Below, in pieces: positions 1 to 12,200 of a DNA stretch of 64,000 bases (within the stretch, counting starts at the first letter, position 1; each line of letters opens with the position of its first letter). The DNA lies in NCBI GenBank assembly GCA_032622095.1, contig CP136062.1, forward strand, positions 229,416,578 through 229,480,577. Reading direction: 5' to 3'. The position numbers and the translations under genes were made by a program. A model generated the notes under the pieces. It was not told the origin of the DNA. It did not search any database and was given only the letters and a program-made list of their open reading frames with translations. The stretch comes from Siphonodentalium dalli. Taxonomy: Eukaryota; Mollusca; Scaphopoda; Gadilida; Siphonodentaliidae.

Positions 1-1336
1 TGTGCGAGCACTTTTGTCGCACAGTAGATCGGTGGGCATAAAGCATTAATGTCGTAATCGGAAAATTTTGTTACTGTGTCTTTCGATTACTGGTATTTCA
101 AATGAGAATTATGAATTATGAATTACAATGTAAGTTCATTCGTAGTGGTAGTAACGGGTAGTTTACCTTTTATTGAGAAAATAAGACACAATAATTAATT
201 ACACTATAGTAACTACAGTCTACACCCATTATGGGCGAGTGAAACGTGATCGAATTTCGTGATGTGAAATATAATAAGATTGACATCACAAATTTACCGA
301 TCTACTATGCGAAGGTGGGTCTTTAATGTACAACAATTGGTACTGTACTGTGCGAAACGAAATAACATATATTTAATATGGAATTAATTGTTATCATAAG
401 ACTATATAGTAGATACATGCATGTGATAATCCATAAATATCATACTATTTTCTGGAATCGAAAAAAACACATAATTATGAACAAATCAGAAAATACATTC
501 ATGCATGTTCAGGCGAACTCGGTCAATTGGGGAAAGTTACACGATGACGTTGGTCGTCGATTTCCATTGAAATCAGCATGGTGACGTCTTATGAATGAAA
601 TGAACAGCTATGAAATGGACACGCTTCTCCATACACTATCTCAGCCACAGCGCTCACCCAGCGTCAACAAATATATTGCTTAAATTCAATAAAAATGTTC
701 CCGTTCCCCTCTCGACAAGGTATAACTATTTTCACTTTGAGGCCATGTATACATTGTAGTCTAGCTGTCAATAAAGACTACCCGGAAGTACGATTGGCCT
801 AATTTATACTCGAAATTACGATTGGGGCCCATTCTTTTCGACGAATCGTTGTGTACGGAGTGTAATCACTGATAATCACCCCAGGAAATAGGTTTATGTG
901 AATCTTATTTTGGTGTGAATACCAAGGAATCTATAAACTAATTTCGATAAAAAGTATAAATTAAAAGCCACAGCTATCCTCGTGTGAGTGGTTTAGCTTT
1001 GGTTCGTTATTGCGCTAGCGTATGGTCATGTTAATATCTTACCAATCTCTCTTCATCAAGGTATGACATGGCATAATTGAGGCCGAACGATTTGGAGAGA
1101 TGTAGAAGATTATTATATTAACTCATTCAGTGAATTTCCTTGGAATTAATAAATAATTTATAACTAACTAATAATCTGTCTGGTGGGCTTAATTGGTTAG
1201 CCGTTTCTATGATGTGTTAAAAATATTTATATCTCTATCGTCTCACAGCACACACTACCCAGTTCACAGACATCGGCTGGACATATTTATCATCGGATCA
1301 CGGTGTCGTTAAACTTCTCCACGGAGGCAGTATGGT
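1..1336. other. Non-coding AT-rich sequence
   Basis: I see no exon, RNA gene or clear repeat here. Open frames are short and have no recognisable motif. It is either intron or flank 5' of the first visible GALC exon. Confidence 0.5.
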
Positions 1337-1900
1337 TACTCTGGTCAGCACAGATAAAAAAGATATCACCATTGTCATAGAAACCATGGTATACTATCTT
1401 AGTAGTCAGCTTAGATAAAAGAGATATAACTATCGTCATAGAAACCATGGTATACTATCTGATAACTACTGTTATAGTCAGTCCATATAAAAGAGATATA
1501 ACCATCATTATGGAAACCATGGCATACTATCTAAGTAGTCAGCTCAGATAAAAGAGATATAACTATCGTCATAGAAACCATGGTATACTATCTGATAACT
1601 ACTCTTATAGTCAGTCCATATAAAAGAGATATAACCATCGTCATAGAAACCATGGTATACTATCTAAGTAGTCAGCTCAGATAAAAGAGATATAACTATA
1701 GTCATAGAAACCATGATATACTATAACTCTTCCCATAGTCAGCCCTGATAAAAAAAGATATTGCTATCGTCATAGAAACCATGGTATACTATCTGATAAC
1801 TCCTACCATAGTCAGCCCGGACCAAAAGGATATGATGATCGTCATAATAACAGTGGTTTAGTAACTGTGCTGACTATTCGATATAGTCAGCCCGGACAAA
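1337..1900. repeat. AT-rich tandem array, ~70-85 bp units
   Basis: Units combine 'agataaaagagatataac', 'catagaaaccatggtatact' and 'gtcagctcag' blocks, repeated about seven times with variation in spacing. The 'agagatataaccat' block is shared with the 36-bp array that follows, so the second array probably grew out of this one. Confidence 0.85.
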
Positions 1901-2613
1901 AGAGATATAACCATCTCATAGTGACCTTGGTATAAAAGAGATATAACCATCTCATTGTGATCTTGGTATAAGAGAGATATAACCATCTCATTGTGATCTT
2001 GGTATAAGAGAGATATAACCATCTCATTGTGACCTTGGTATAAGAGAGATATAACCATCTCATTGTGATCTTGGTGTAAGAGAGATATAACCATCTCATT
2101 GTGACCTTGGTATAAGAGAGATATAACCATCTCATTGTGACCTTGGTATAAGAGATATAACTATCTCATTGTGACCTTGGTATAAGAGAGATATAACCAT
2201 CTCATTGTGATCTTGGTATAAGAGAGATATAACCATCTCATTGTGATCTTGGTATAAGAGAGATATAACCATCTCATTGTGACCTTGGTATAAGAGAGAT
2301 ATAACCATCTCATTGTGACCTTGGTATAAGAGAGATATAACCATCTCATTGTGACCTTGGTATAAGAGAGATATAACCATCTCATTGTGATCTTGGTATA
2401 AGAGAGATATAACCATCTCATTGTGACCTTGGTATAAGAGAGATATAACCATCTCATAGTGACCTTGGTATAAAAGAGATATAACCATCTCATTGTAACC
2501 TTGGTATAAGAGATATAACCATCTCATTGTGACCTTGGTATAAGAGAGATATAACCATCTCATTGTGACCTGGGTATAAGAGAGATATAACCATCTCATT
2601 GTGACCTTGGTAT
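1901..2613. repeat. 36-bp minisatellite
   Basis: About 20 near-identical units of the form 'gagagatataaccatctc' plus 'attgtgaccttggtataa'. The period is divisible by three, which is why long open frames run through it on the minus strand; these are not genes. Main variants are 'gatctt' versus 'gacctt' and loss of one 'ga'. Confidence 0.95.
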
Positions 2614-2672
2614 TGTATTGTAATCAAAACCTTTTATGAAGGAGCGGCCTTAGTTTAGTGTGCCTGTCATTT

Positions 2673-2766
2673 GCAGAATGAGGTTCCCAGAGGGTGAATT
2701 TAGTGACGCTATCCCGCATACCGGGCTAGCATCAACAAATTCACCCTCTGGTGATCTTATTCTGCA
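2673..2766. repeat. Foldback element F (copy 1)
   Basis: Imperfect palindrome with arms 'gcagaatgaggttcccagag' and its near complement ending 'cttattctgc'. The centre contains 'gtgacgctatcccgcatacc'. The same core (gaatttagtgatgctagc) recurs at 2962, 10228, 10377 and 25755, so this is a dispersed hairpin family. Confidence 0.7.
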
Positions 2767-2961
2767 TGGCCTTATCTGATATGGGAGACACAGACTCAGA
2801 TTTCAAGTTCCCAAAATGGTGAATATTGTGATGTACACCCATTGAGAACCTCGATTATGCAATGTATCAACTGCCAATTTGTGAATATAGAGAAACTAAA
2901 TTAACAAAGAAATAGAAACCATGTGAAGAAGTTTCTATAGAAATTTTATAATAAACTTTCC

Positions 2962-3070
2962 AGAGAAGATGAGGTCTAAGCAGAATGAGGTCCCCAAAGG
3001 ATGAGTTAAGTGATAGCGTCACTAAATTCACCCTCTGGGGACCTCATTCTGCTTAGACCTCATCTTCTCT
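2962..3070. repeat. Foldback element F (copy 2), near-perfect hairpin
   Basis: The left arm begins 'agagaagatgaggtctaagc' and the right arm is its exact complement ending 'catcttctct'. About 35 bp at each end pair perfectly, with a mismatched inner part and the centre 'gtgatagcgtcac'. It lies 125 bp upstream of a GALC exon. Confidence 0.8.
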
Positions 3071-3195
3071 GAGTAAACCACTGGAGGGTTGTCATTTGTA
3101 AATAGTCTATATACATTTTGTTCATGTCCCAAGAATAACGGCTGAGAATAAAGCATTACTCACTCACTCCTAAAGATCTCCTCTCTATTTTTCAG

Positions 3196-3285
3196 TCACA
3201 TAATCACTCTGTGTGTATTCGACCACCGTTACCTCCATACACCGTGAACCCACAGAATATAACTATCATATTGGCAGGAAGTTTC
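3196..3285 (+). CDS. GALC: GALC exon (SHNHSVCIRPPLPPY...LAGSF)
   Basis: Preceded by 'ctctatttttcag' and followed by a strong donor, 'gtaagt'. It is 90 bp, phase 0 at both ends, 30 residues. The CIRPPLP motif matches the region after the barrel in GH59 enzymes. Downstream, bases ~3880-3905 repeat the last 27 bases of this exon and the following intron, but there the donor GT is changed to AT. Confidence 0.88.
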
Positions 3286-6200
3286 GTAAGTATGTCACTT
3301 AACATGGACCAGCCTAGAGAATTCAGATTGGGAGAAATACTTCTCTCTATTAGATTATTAGGGAGAAGTGGACTGTTATCAGGGAGAAGTCACTTCTCTC
3401 TATTAGATTATTAGGGAGAAATGGACTGTTATCGGGGAGAATTCACTTCCATCTATTAGATTATTAGGGAGAAGTGGACTGTTATCAGGGAGAAGTCACG
3501 TCTCCCTATTAGATTATTAGGGAGAAATGGACTGTTATCAGGGAGAAGTCACGTCTCCCTATTTGATTATTTTATCACTACTCCCCATTAGATTATTAGG
3601 GAGAAATAGACTATTATCAGGGAGAAGTCACTTCTCTCTATTAGATTATTAGGGAGAAATGGACTGTTATCAGGGAGAAGTCACTTCCCTCTATTACATT
3701 ATTAGGGAGAAGTGAACTGTTATGAGAAAGACGTCACCTCTATCTATTACATTATTATGAAGAAATAGACTATTACTTCTCCCTATTAGAATATTAGGGT
3801 GAAGTGGACTGTTATCAGGGAGATGTCATAAAGGCTGAAGTTCATTTACTCTCCATCCTCATTTTTCTGTGATCAAATAACTATCAAATTGGCAGGAAGT
3901 TTCATAAGTATGTCACTTAACATGGACCAGCCTAGAGAATTCAGATTGGGAGAAATACTTCTCTCTATTAGATTATTAGGGAGAAGTGGACTGTTATCAG
4001 GGAGAAGTCACTTCTCTCTATTAGATTATTAGGGAGAAATAGACTATTATCAGGGAGAAGTCACTGCTCTCTATTAGATTATTAGGGAGAAATAGACTAT
4101 TATCAGGGAGAAGTCACTTCTCTCTATTAGATTATTAGGGAGAAATGGACTGTTATCAGGGAGAAGTCATAAAGGCTGAAGTACATTTACTCTCCATCCT
4201 CATATTTCTGTGATCAAATAAGTATTATGCAACACAAGAGCTCATTTATAATATAATTATAGTGAGAGAGTACACCATTATAATACATTATAGTGAGTAA
4301 GTACACCATTATAACACATTATAGTGAGTAAGTACACCATTATAATACATTATAGTGAGTAAGAACACCATTATAATACATTATAGTGAGTAAGGACACC
4401 ATTATAATACATTATAGTGAGTAAGGACACCATTATAATACATTATAGTGAGTAAGTACACCATTATAATACATTATAGTGAGTAAGTACACCATTATAA
4501 TACATTATAGTGAGTAAGTACACCATTATAATACATTATAGTGAGTAAGTACACCATTATAATACATTATAGTGAGTAAGTACACCATTATAATACATTA
4601 TAGTGAGTAAGTACACCATTATAATACATTATAGTGAGTAAGTACACCATTATAATACATTATAGTGAGTAAGAACACCATTATAATACATTATAGTGAC
4701 TAAGTACACCATTATAATACATTATAGTGACTAAGTACACCATTATAATACATTATAGTGACTAAGTACACCATTATAATACATTATAGTGAGTAAGTAC
4801 ACCATTATAATACATTATAGTGACTAAGTACACCATTATAATACATTATAGTGAGTAAGAACACCATTATAATACATTATAGTGAGTAAGTACACCATTA
4901 TAATACATTATAGTGAGTGAGTACACCATTATAATACATTATAGTGAGTAAGTACACCATTATAATACATTATAGTGAGTAAGTACACCATTATAGTGAG
5001 TAAGTACACCATTATAATACATTATAGTGAGTAAGAACACCATTATAATACATTATAGTGAGTAAGAACACCATTATAATACATTATAGTGAGTAAGTAC
5101 ACCATTATAATACATTATAGTGAGTAAGAACACCATTATAATACATTATAGTGACTAAGTACACCATTATAATACATTATAGTGACTAAGTACACCATTA
5201 TAATACATTATAGTGACTAAGTACACCATTATAATACATTATAGTGAGTAAGTACACCATTATAATACATTATAGTGACTAAGTACACCATTATAATACA
5301 TTATAGTGAGTAAGAACACCATTATAATACATTATAGTGAGTAAGTACACCATTATAATACATTATAGTGAGTGAGTACACCATTATAATACATTATAGT
5401 GAGTAAGTACACCATTATAATACATTATAGTGAGTAAGTACACCATTATAGTGAGTAAGTACACCATTATAATACATTATAGTGACTAAGTACACCATTA
5501 TAATACATTATAGTGAGTAAGTACACCATTATAATTAGCAAATATACCTCAAATATGCCGAGTTGAAATGTGCAAACTGGTTTTAGAGAGAAGTCACATC
5601 TCCCAAGGACAAAAGTAGGGAGAAGTTGCACATTTTTGCGAGAAGACGTCTCCCAGGTTGTCATCAAGTCTTGTCCCTGTCACTTAAAAATAGAAGTAGC
5701 TCTCATTGTGACTAACTTTACAGGATTCTATAATTTCAATGTGTTCTTCAGTGTATGAAATGGTAAGTCTGAGCCAAGAGTTCTTTGGTTAATTAATCAT
5801 TTATATACTAAATGGATTCTTTCCCACTCAAGTATTAAAATTATACATTGGAATGATCTATTATTCGTCTGTAGGAATCTTCACGAAAAATTGAACAGAC
5901 AACAGACAATAAAAGTACAGAAGGTTTAACTTATTATTATCTGAATATTTCCTAAGGGAACTACTCGTCAATGAGTGTTTAGTATACAATGGGTTAATGT
6001 GAGACTGCCCCCAAGTCCTGCCATTTATAGAGCCTTTCAGGCACATCCTGAGTTCAACCCTGTGCCAATGCATTCTCTTAATTATATATATATAAGAGAA
6101 TGCATTGGCCTAACAAATTTTATATTATTTATTATAATTGTTAAAAAATGTAAGAAGAATGAAAAACATAATAAAAAATTGTTAAAGAATGTAAGAAATA

Positions 6201-9200
6201 ATGATATTATGATAAAAATTGTTAAAGAATGTAAGAAAAAATTATAAAAAATTATAAAGAATGTAACAGAAAATGGTAAAATGATAAAAAAAAATTGATA
6301 ATACTTGCCCAAATTATGTGAACATTTCCTTAGGAAAACTCTCTTCTCGGTCCACAACAGCTTAGGATATCGGTTGGGATGATGCTATTTTGGACTGAGT
6401 CCTGCCCCATTACTCTTCTATAACAGACTTTACGCCAAGAATCTTGGGTGGGGGTTATCTTGCTTGTATGTCTTCGGATTAGGTCAAGTGGAAGCTTTGC
6501 ATGTAGGAACATAGAGGGCAGCCTTTCCCAAGCATGTTGGTATCAAACATGCATATATCAGAGGTCCATTAACCCTTTACCCAACAAACCGGCCAAAACC
6601 GGCCAAATAAAGCTTCAACAGCCTAAAATATCTTCGGTCTGTCTCAATAGAACCATACAAATATGGATATCATTGGAACAGGCTCCTTGACCACATTGTG
6701 ATAGTTACAGTTATGCCCTGTGCCAATGCATTCTCTTATATATGCGAGTCGACCATAGGTCGCCTCGCATATATAAGAGAATGCATTGGCCTAAAAAAAA
6801 TCTTTTTTTACCATTTTTTCTTACATTCTTTAACAAATTTATAATTTTTAATGTGTTAAGCCAATGCATTCTCTTATATATGCGAGGCGACCTATGGTCG
6901 ACTCGCATATATAAGAGAATGCATTGGCACAGAGCCGTTCTGTTGGGTAAAGGTTTAAAGCAGCAAGATTTATAAATAAACAAAGCCTTGTTTTCCAGAG
7001 AATTCTGACATGTCAGATGATTAATCACATGTAGTACATGTACGTCTTTGAATGAAAGTCTGTTATAGAAGACCAAGTGGGCGGTACTCAGTCCAAAACA
7101 GCAATATCCCACCGATTTCTCAAGCTGTTGTGGACCCAGAAGACAATATCCCACCGATTTCTCAAGCTGTTGTGGACCCAGAAGACAATATCCCACCGAT
7201 TTCTCAAGCTGTTGTGGACCCAGAAGACAATATCCCACCGATTTCTCAAGCTGTTGTGGACCCAGAAGACAATATCCCACCGATTTCTCAAGCTGTTGTG
7301 GACCCAGAAGACAATATCCCACCGATTTCTCAAGCTAACAGCAATATCCCACCGATTTCTCAAGCTGTTGTGGACCCAGAAGACAATATCCCACTGATTT
7401 CTCAAGCTATTGTGGACCCAGAAGACAATATCCCACCGATTTCTCAAGCTGTTGTGGACCCAGAAGACAATATCCCACCGATTTCTCAAGCTGTTGTGGA
7501 CCCAGAAGACAATATCCCACCGATTTCTCAAGCTGTTGTGGACCCAGAAGACAATATCCCACCGATTTCTCAAGCTGTTGTGGACCCAGAAGACAATATC
7601 CCACCGATTTCTCAAGCTGTTGTGGACCCAGAAGACAATATCCCACCGATTTCTCAAGCTGTTGTGCAACATCCCACCGATTTCTCAAGCTGTTTGTGGA
7701 CCCAGAAGACTTGGTCTGTATTCTTCAATGAGTATATGGTAAAACAAGGGTTAAGTCCCCTGCGAACCGTTCGTAAGTCACTTTCAAAAATAGAAAAGAT
7801 CAGAACATAAAATGCGTAGATTTGAAACCAAAGTCGCAGACGAATAAACATCTCCATTATAAAATAATTCTTTATTATGTAATTATCTTATAGTGTGGAT
7901 GGGCCCAATGGCCGCAATACTTAAATAACCGTTGATTTTACTATAATAATGTCCACTAACTGTTATGATTGCCCACTCTATCGTGAGTCTACGACAACAC
8001 GGTCGTTGTTTGGGTTCGAGATTCGAGGTTCAGTTCGATTCGAAACCGAGACGATGATTCGGTCTCAAGGTTCGGTTCGACCTAAAATCTAAGGTTCGCA
8101 GGGCCCTAAACAAGGGTTAAGCTTTTCTACCAATGTTGTTCAATAACTTACAATACTTTTGAGATGGTTCATTACATTACCTAGGTTGACATTTTGATTT
8201 GGCTGTCTTTAGATCTCGAGATTAACTGAATGTGTCTTGTATATTTACCTGTTTCAGTTTAATATATCTTCCCTGAACATGTGGTACAGTAAGCTGGGAT
8301 TTAATGGGGCACCAACGACTCTCTTCAAGAAGTTAGCGACCAAAAAAGTAAGTAGCTTGACTCCGTTACGAGAATCTGAATCATGAGTATAATTGGCTTC
8401 TGCGAACGTTCGAGATTCGATTCGATGTGAAATCACACAAAATGTTTGATTTGAATCGAAATGATAGCGGAGATTCGAACCTCAATCAGGAGACTCGTGC
8501 GACTGTCTAATATTAAGAATTGAAAAAGTCCTTAAAACATTGATCATGTTTAACAGAAGGGAGATAACAGCCTATGTACAATTATTAGGTTACAAATGTA
8601 CCCTTTTCTAATTTGATTTCATTTATCCATTCAATTTTCCAGTAATAATAAGGTATAATCAGCCAAAATATGACACCGAAGAGCCATGATGAATTGATCA
8701 ATTACTCGTCATGTATGTTTCCATAATCACTGGCAATGAAAACAAATTATTAATGTCGCTGAACTTTCGATTATTTGGTTTGATTCAAAGTGAAATCGTC
8801 CCCCAATTTGATTCGAGGTTTGATTCGGCAAAACAATTGTGATTCGCAGGAGCCTAGAGTATAAAGGTTCAATCTAATATAGAAACAGTTTTGGAATTTT
8901 ATTCAACTTGTAAATTTCTGGAGGATTATGTAAAGTCATGGAATTTTCCGCAGCCAAAAAAGTTGTGTTTTGTTGTGATTTGGCCAAGCAGCTAAATAGA
9001 CTCTAAACTTTAACCATTTATCCAACAGAACGGCCCTGTGCCAATGCATTCTCTTATATATGCGAGTCGACCATAGGTCGCCTCGCATATATAAGAGAAT
9101 GCATTGGCTTAACACATTAAAAATTATAAAATTGTTAAAGAATGTAAGAAAAAATGGTAAAAAGTGTTAATTAAATTGAATTGCTCAGAAACCTGTTGTA

Positions 9201-12200
9201 TAGACGCTCAGTATAGAGAGTGGGAAGTACGAAATATTTGTATGGATGGAAAAAAAATTATTTTTTAATTCCAAGAAGTGGATATCCTTTCCCCCTAAAC
9301 TGGGCTATCAGCAAACCAAAGCACAATCAAATCAGATGATCCGTGCCCATGTAACAAGCTAAAATGTTCATACGGACACACAATTAAGAAATTCCCAAGC
9401 CAAACAAGGGCGAAAACTCTAGTAAAAGTAAACGGACACAGCCAAAAAAGTTGTGATTTGGCCAAGCAGCTAAATAGACTCTAAACTTTAAAGGGGTACG
9501 GTACGCCATTTTCATTAAATTTCCGGTGACAACAACGATCTAATATCGATAATATATAGAAACATAAGTAATTTGAGTCGAAGATGTATTCTGTAAACGC
9601 TCAGGTTAATAGGCTATCTTAAAATTTAATAATTTAAAAGTTAATAATTTAATATAAATTGAATTTATGACTGGAGCCATAAAATGGCGTCATTTAAATT
9701 ACGAATTGCCGTAATCAAAAATAGTAATTGAGGGATACTGGATTTTTAAACCGATCGCACACACGATCGCTTAAAATATTATGATGATACGGGGAGAACA
9801 CTCAAGCCACTCACTGACTAGCGACGATACAATAACTTAAATGATTATATGGGACTAGTATGCATATAATATAACTTTTATTTGATTCATTTGGTTGAAA
9901 ACTTTACAAAAATTACTCGACAACGACAATTTGTATTTTTGCATTCCGGTAAATTTGTCATCCGTAACATGACTTCGTACTCAACAGACTTTCAAATAAT
10001 GGAAAAATTGTTACCTTATTCTCCGACTCAGAGACTATAGAAACCAACAACAACATGTGGCGTACAGTACCCCTTTAAGCTTTTCTCGGTTAGTTTACCA
10101 TTTGGAGATATATAATAAAGATAGGAATAAACAAATAAATCCCCCAGCAACTATTTGTTTTTAATTTAAATTTTACGAGAGGTCAGGCAAGATATTGACC
10201 TAGTGATCGACAAGCCTTGAAATAGTGTGTCTTTCATCTGCATGAGGTCCCCAGTGGGTGAATTTAGTGGCTATCCCACACTGTGGCTAGCATCACCAAA
10301 TTCACCAAACTGAACAGAAGGGAAAAAGTAACCAAAAACAATGTTAATTTAAGACTAGATACTTCCCAGATATGAGGCCTAAGCAGAATGAGGTCCCTAG
10401 CAGGTGAATTTAGTGATGCTAGCCTGTCATCAGTGTTCCCGCTGGACCGAAAAAATCTCCTGGCGAAAAAAGTGGCCAACTGAAATATTTAGTGGCCAAA
10501 TAAAAACAAAATTGGCCAAATGTTTTTTGGCCAAATTAAAAAAACTTGGGCCAAATTAAATCCTCATTTTCTGGGCTCACAATTGATGACTAAATTATAT
10601 TTTTCAAATATATAACTCTCTGACTCTATGTCGCGTCGCTGACACCATGTTTGCCAACTAATCAAGCAATGGGGTGTGTTAGTTGTCATCACTATTTTTG
10701 CCGAAATAAAACAACAGTTCTGTTTCTTATTGTCGTGAGGTGTTGAATAACTATTGTTGTATTAATAATCTTTATGGTGTGAAGCCCAGTTGTTATAAGA
10801 CGGGAGGCAGTTTACGACACATTGCATAACGGACATGCCATCGCTGGTACATCAAATTATAGGACAATGCATTTACGTATTTCATCTTACATACCGCCTG
10901 ATCAACAAAATGATAATTATTATGATATAACCAGTGCAGAGATTAATGTTTTTGACGATTAGTAATCGCCTTTGTACAACCATCACCATTCAATCAATGC
11001 TCCCCTTACAAAATAAATTTTGGTTGTCATCGTATGATGTATCCGAAGTATAACACTCGCGTGTCCAAAAACCAGCAATAATTCGTCGCCTTACTAATCA
11101 TCGCTTTTTGAATTAGATTTCTGTCTCCATTTGTGGTGGGAAAAAAAATGGCCACCGACAGCGCGAACACTGCCCGTCGTCTGGTATAACAACTAAATTA
11201 ACCCTTCGGGGACCTCATTCTGCAAGAGATACATTGTTGATATAATGGCAGGTAACTGACGGCCAGGTGTCACTGACCCTCGGTGTTGATGAAGTCTATA
11301 TGCTTACCACATTAAGAGATACATTGTTGATATAACGGCATGTAACTGACGGCCAGGTGTCACTGACCCTCGGTGTTGATGAAGTCTATACGCTTACCAC
11401 ATTAAGAGATACATTGTTGATATAACGGCATGTAACTGACGGCCAGGTGTCACTGACCCTCGGTGTTGATGAAGTCTACACTCTTACCACATTAAGAGAT
11501 ACATTGTTGATATAATGACAGGTAACTGACAACCAGGTGTCACTGACCCTCGGTGTTGATGAAGTCTACACGCTTACCACATTAAGTCGCGGCAACAAAG
11601 CTGACTCTGGTACTCCGCCTCCATCCACTCCATTCCCGATTCCATATAAAGAAGACTTCGAAGGTAAGATGTCAAGCTCTAAGAGCTCTTTCCATCAATG
11701 TATCACATTATTATAATCAATAAATTTGAAAAATGATCAAGGAAATATGGGTTGATACAAAAATCGGACTTGGCACTGAAAGGGTTAAGTCATAATATGA
11801 AAGTCATTATAAGAGAAGACGGATTTACTGGATTGACTGCATCCATCTGTATGTTGATCCCTTTGTCCGTCCATCCGGGCATATATCTCAGCCTTTGGTT
11901 ATCATTTCATTTAAATTTCATATGGATGTTCACCATCATGACTGCTTTCGCATTTTCCATCCTATAGTTATCCTTCTTTATTTAGTGTTGTTTATGAGTG
12001 TTGTCTGTGAGGGGCTCCATAAGGGTAGTTTAACCCTTCCATGACTGGAGCTTCCTGTAGGGAGCCCCATACAGGTGGCAGCTTGCATTGCTGAGTGTCG
12101 TCTGTGAGGGGCTCCATAAGGGTAGTTTAACCCTTCCATGACTGGAGCTTCCTGAAATTTTGCGAAAACCCTGTGCAAATGCATTCTCTTATATATGCGA

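Noticed and set aside
1858-2599. Minus-strand open frames of 82-155 residues (MRWLYLSYTK... repeats)
   Set aside because: They are produced by a 36-bp repeat whose length is a multiple of three; several frames are open at once and none has a gene context.
4236-5536. CRISPR-like regular array
   Set aside because: Units are contiguous with no unique spacers, and the surrounding genome is eukaryotic.
7052-7810. 252-residue plus-strand frame with 14-residue repeats (DNIPPISQAVVDPE)
   Set aside because: Translation of a 42-bp minisatellite open in several frames on both strands; it lies in a GALC intron with no start or splice support.
9440-10080. MITE C as part of a larger segmental duplication with 33982-34564
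   Set aside because: Similarity stops exactly at the TTAA on both sides; flanks differ, so transposition fits better.
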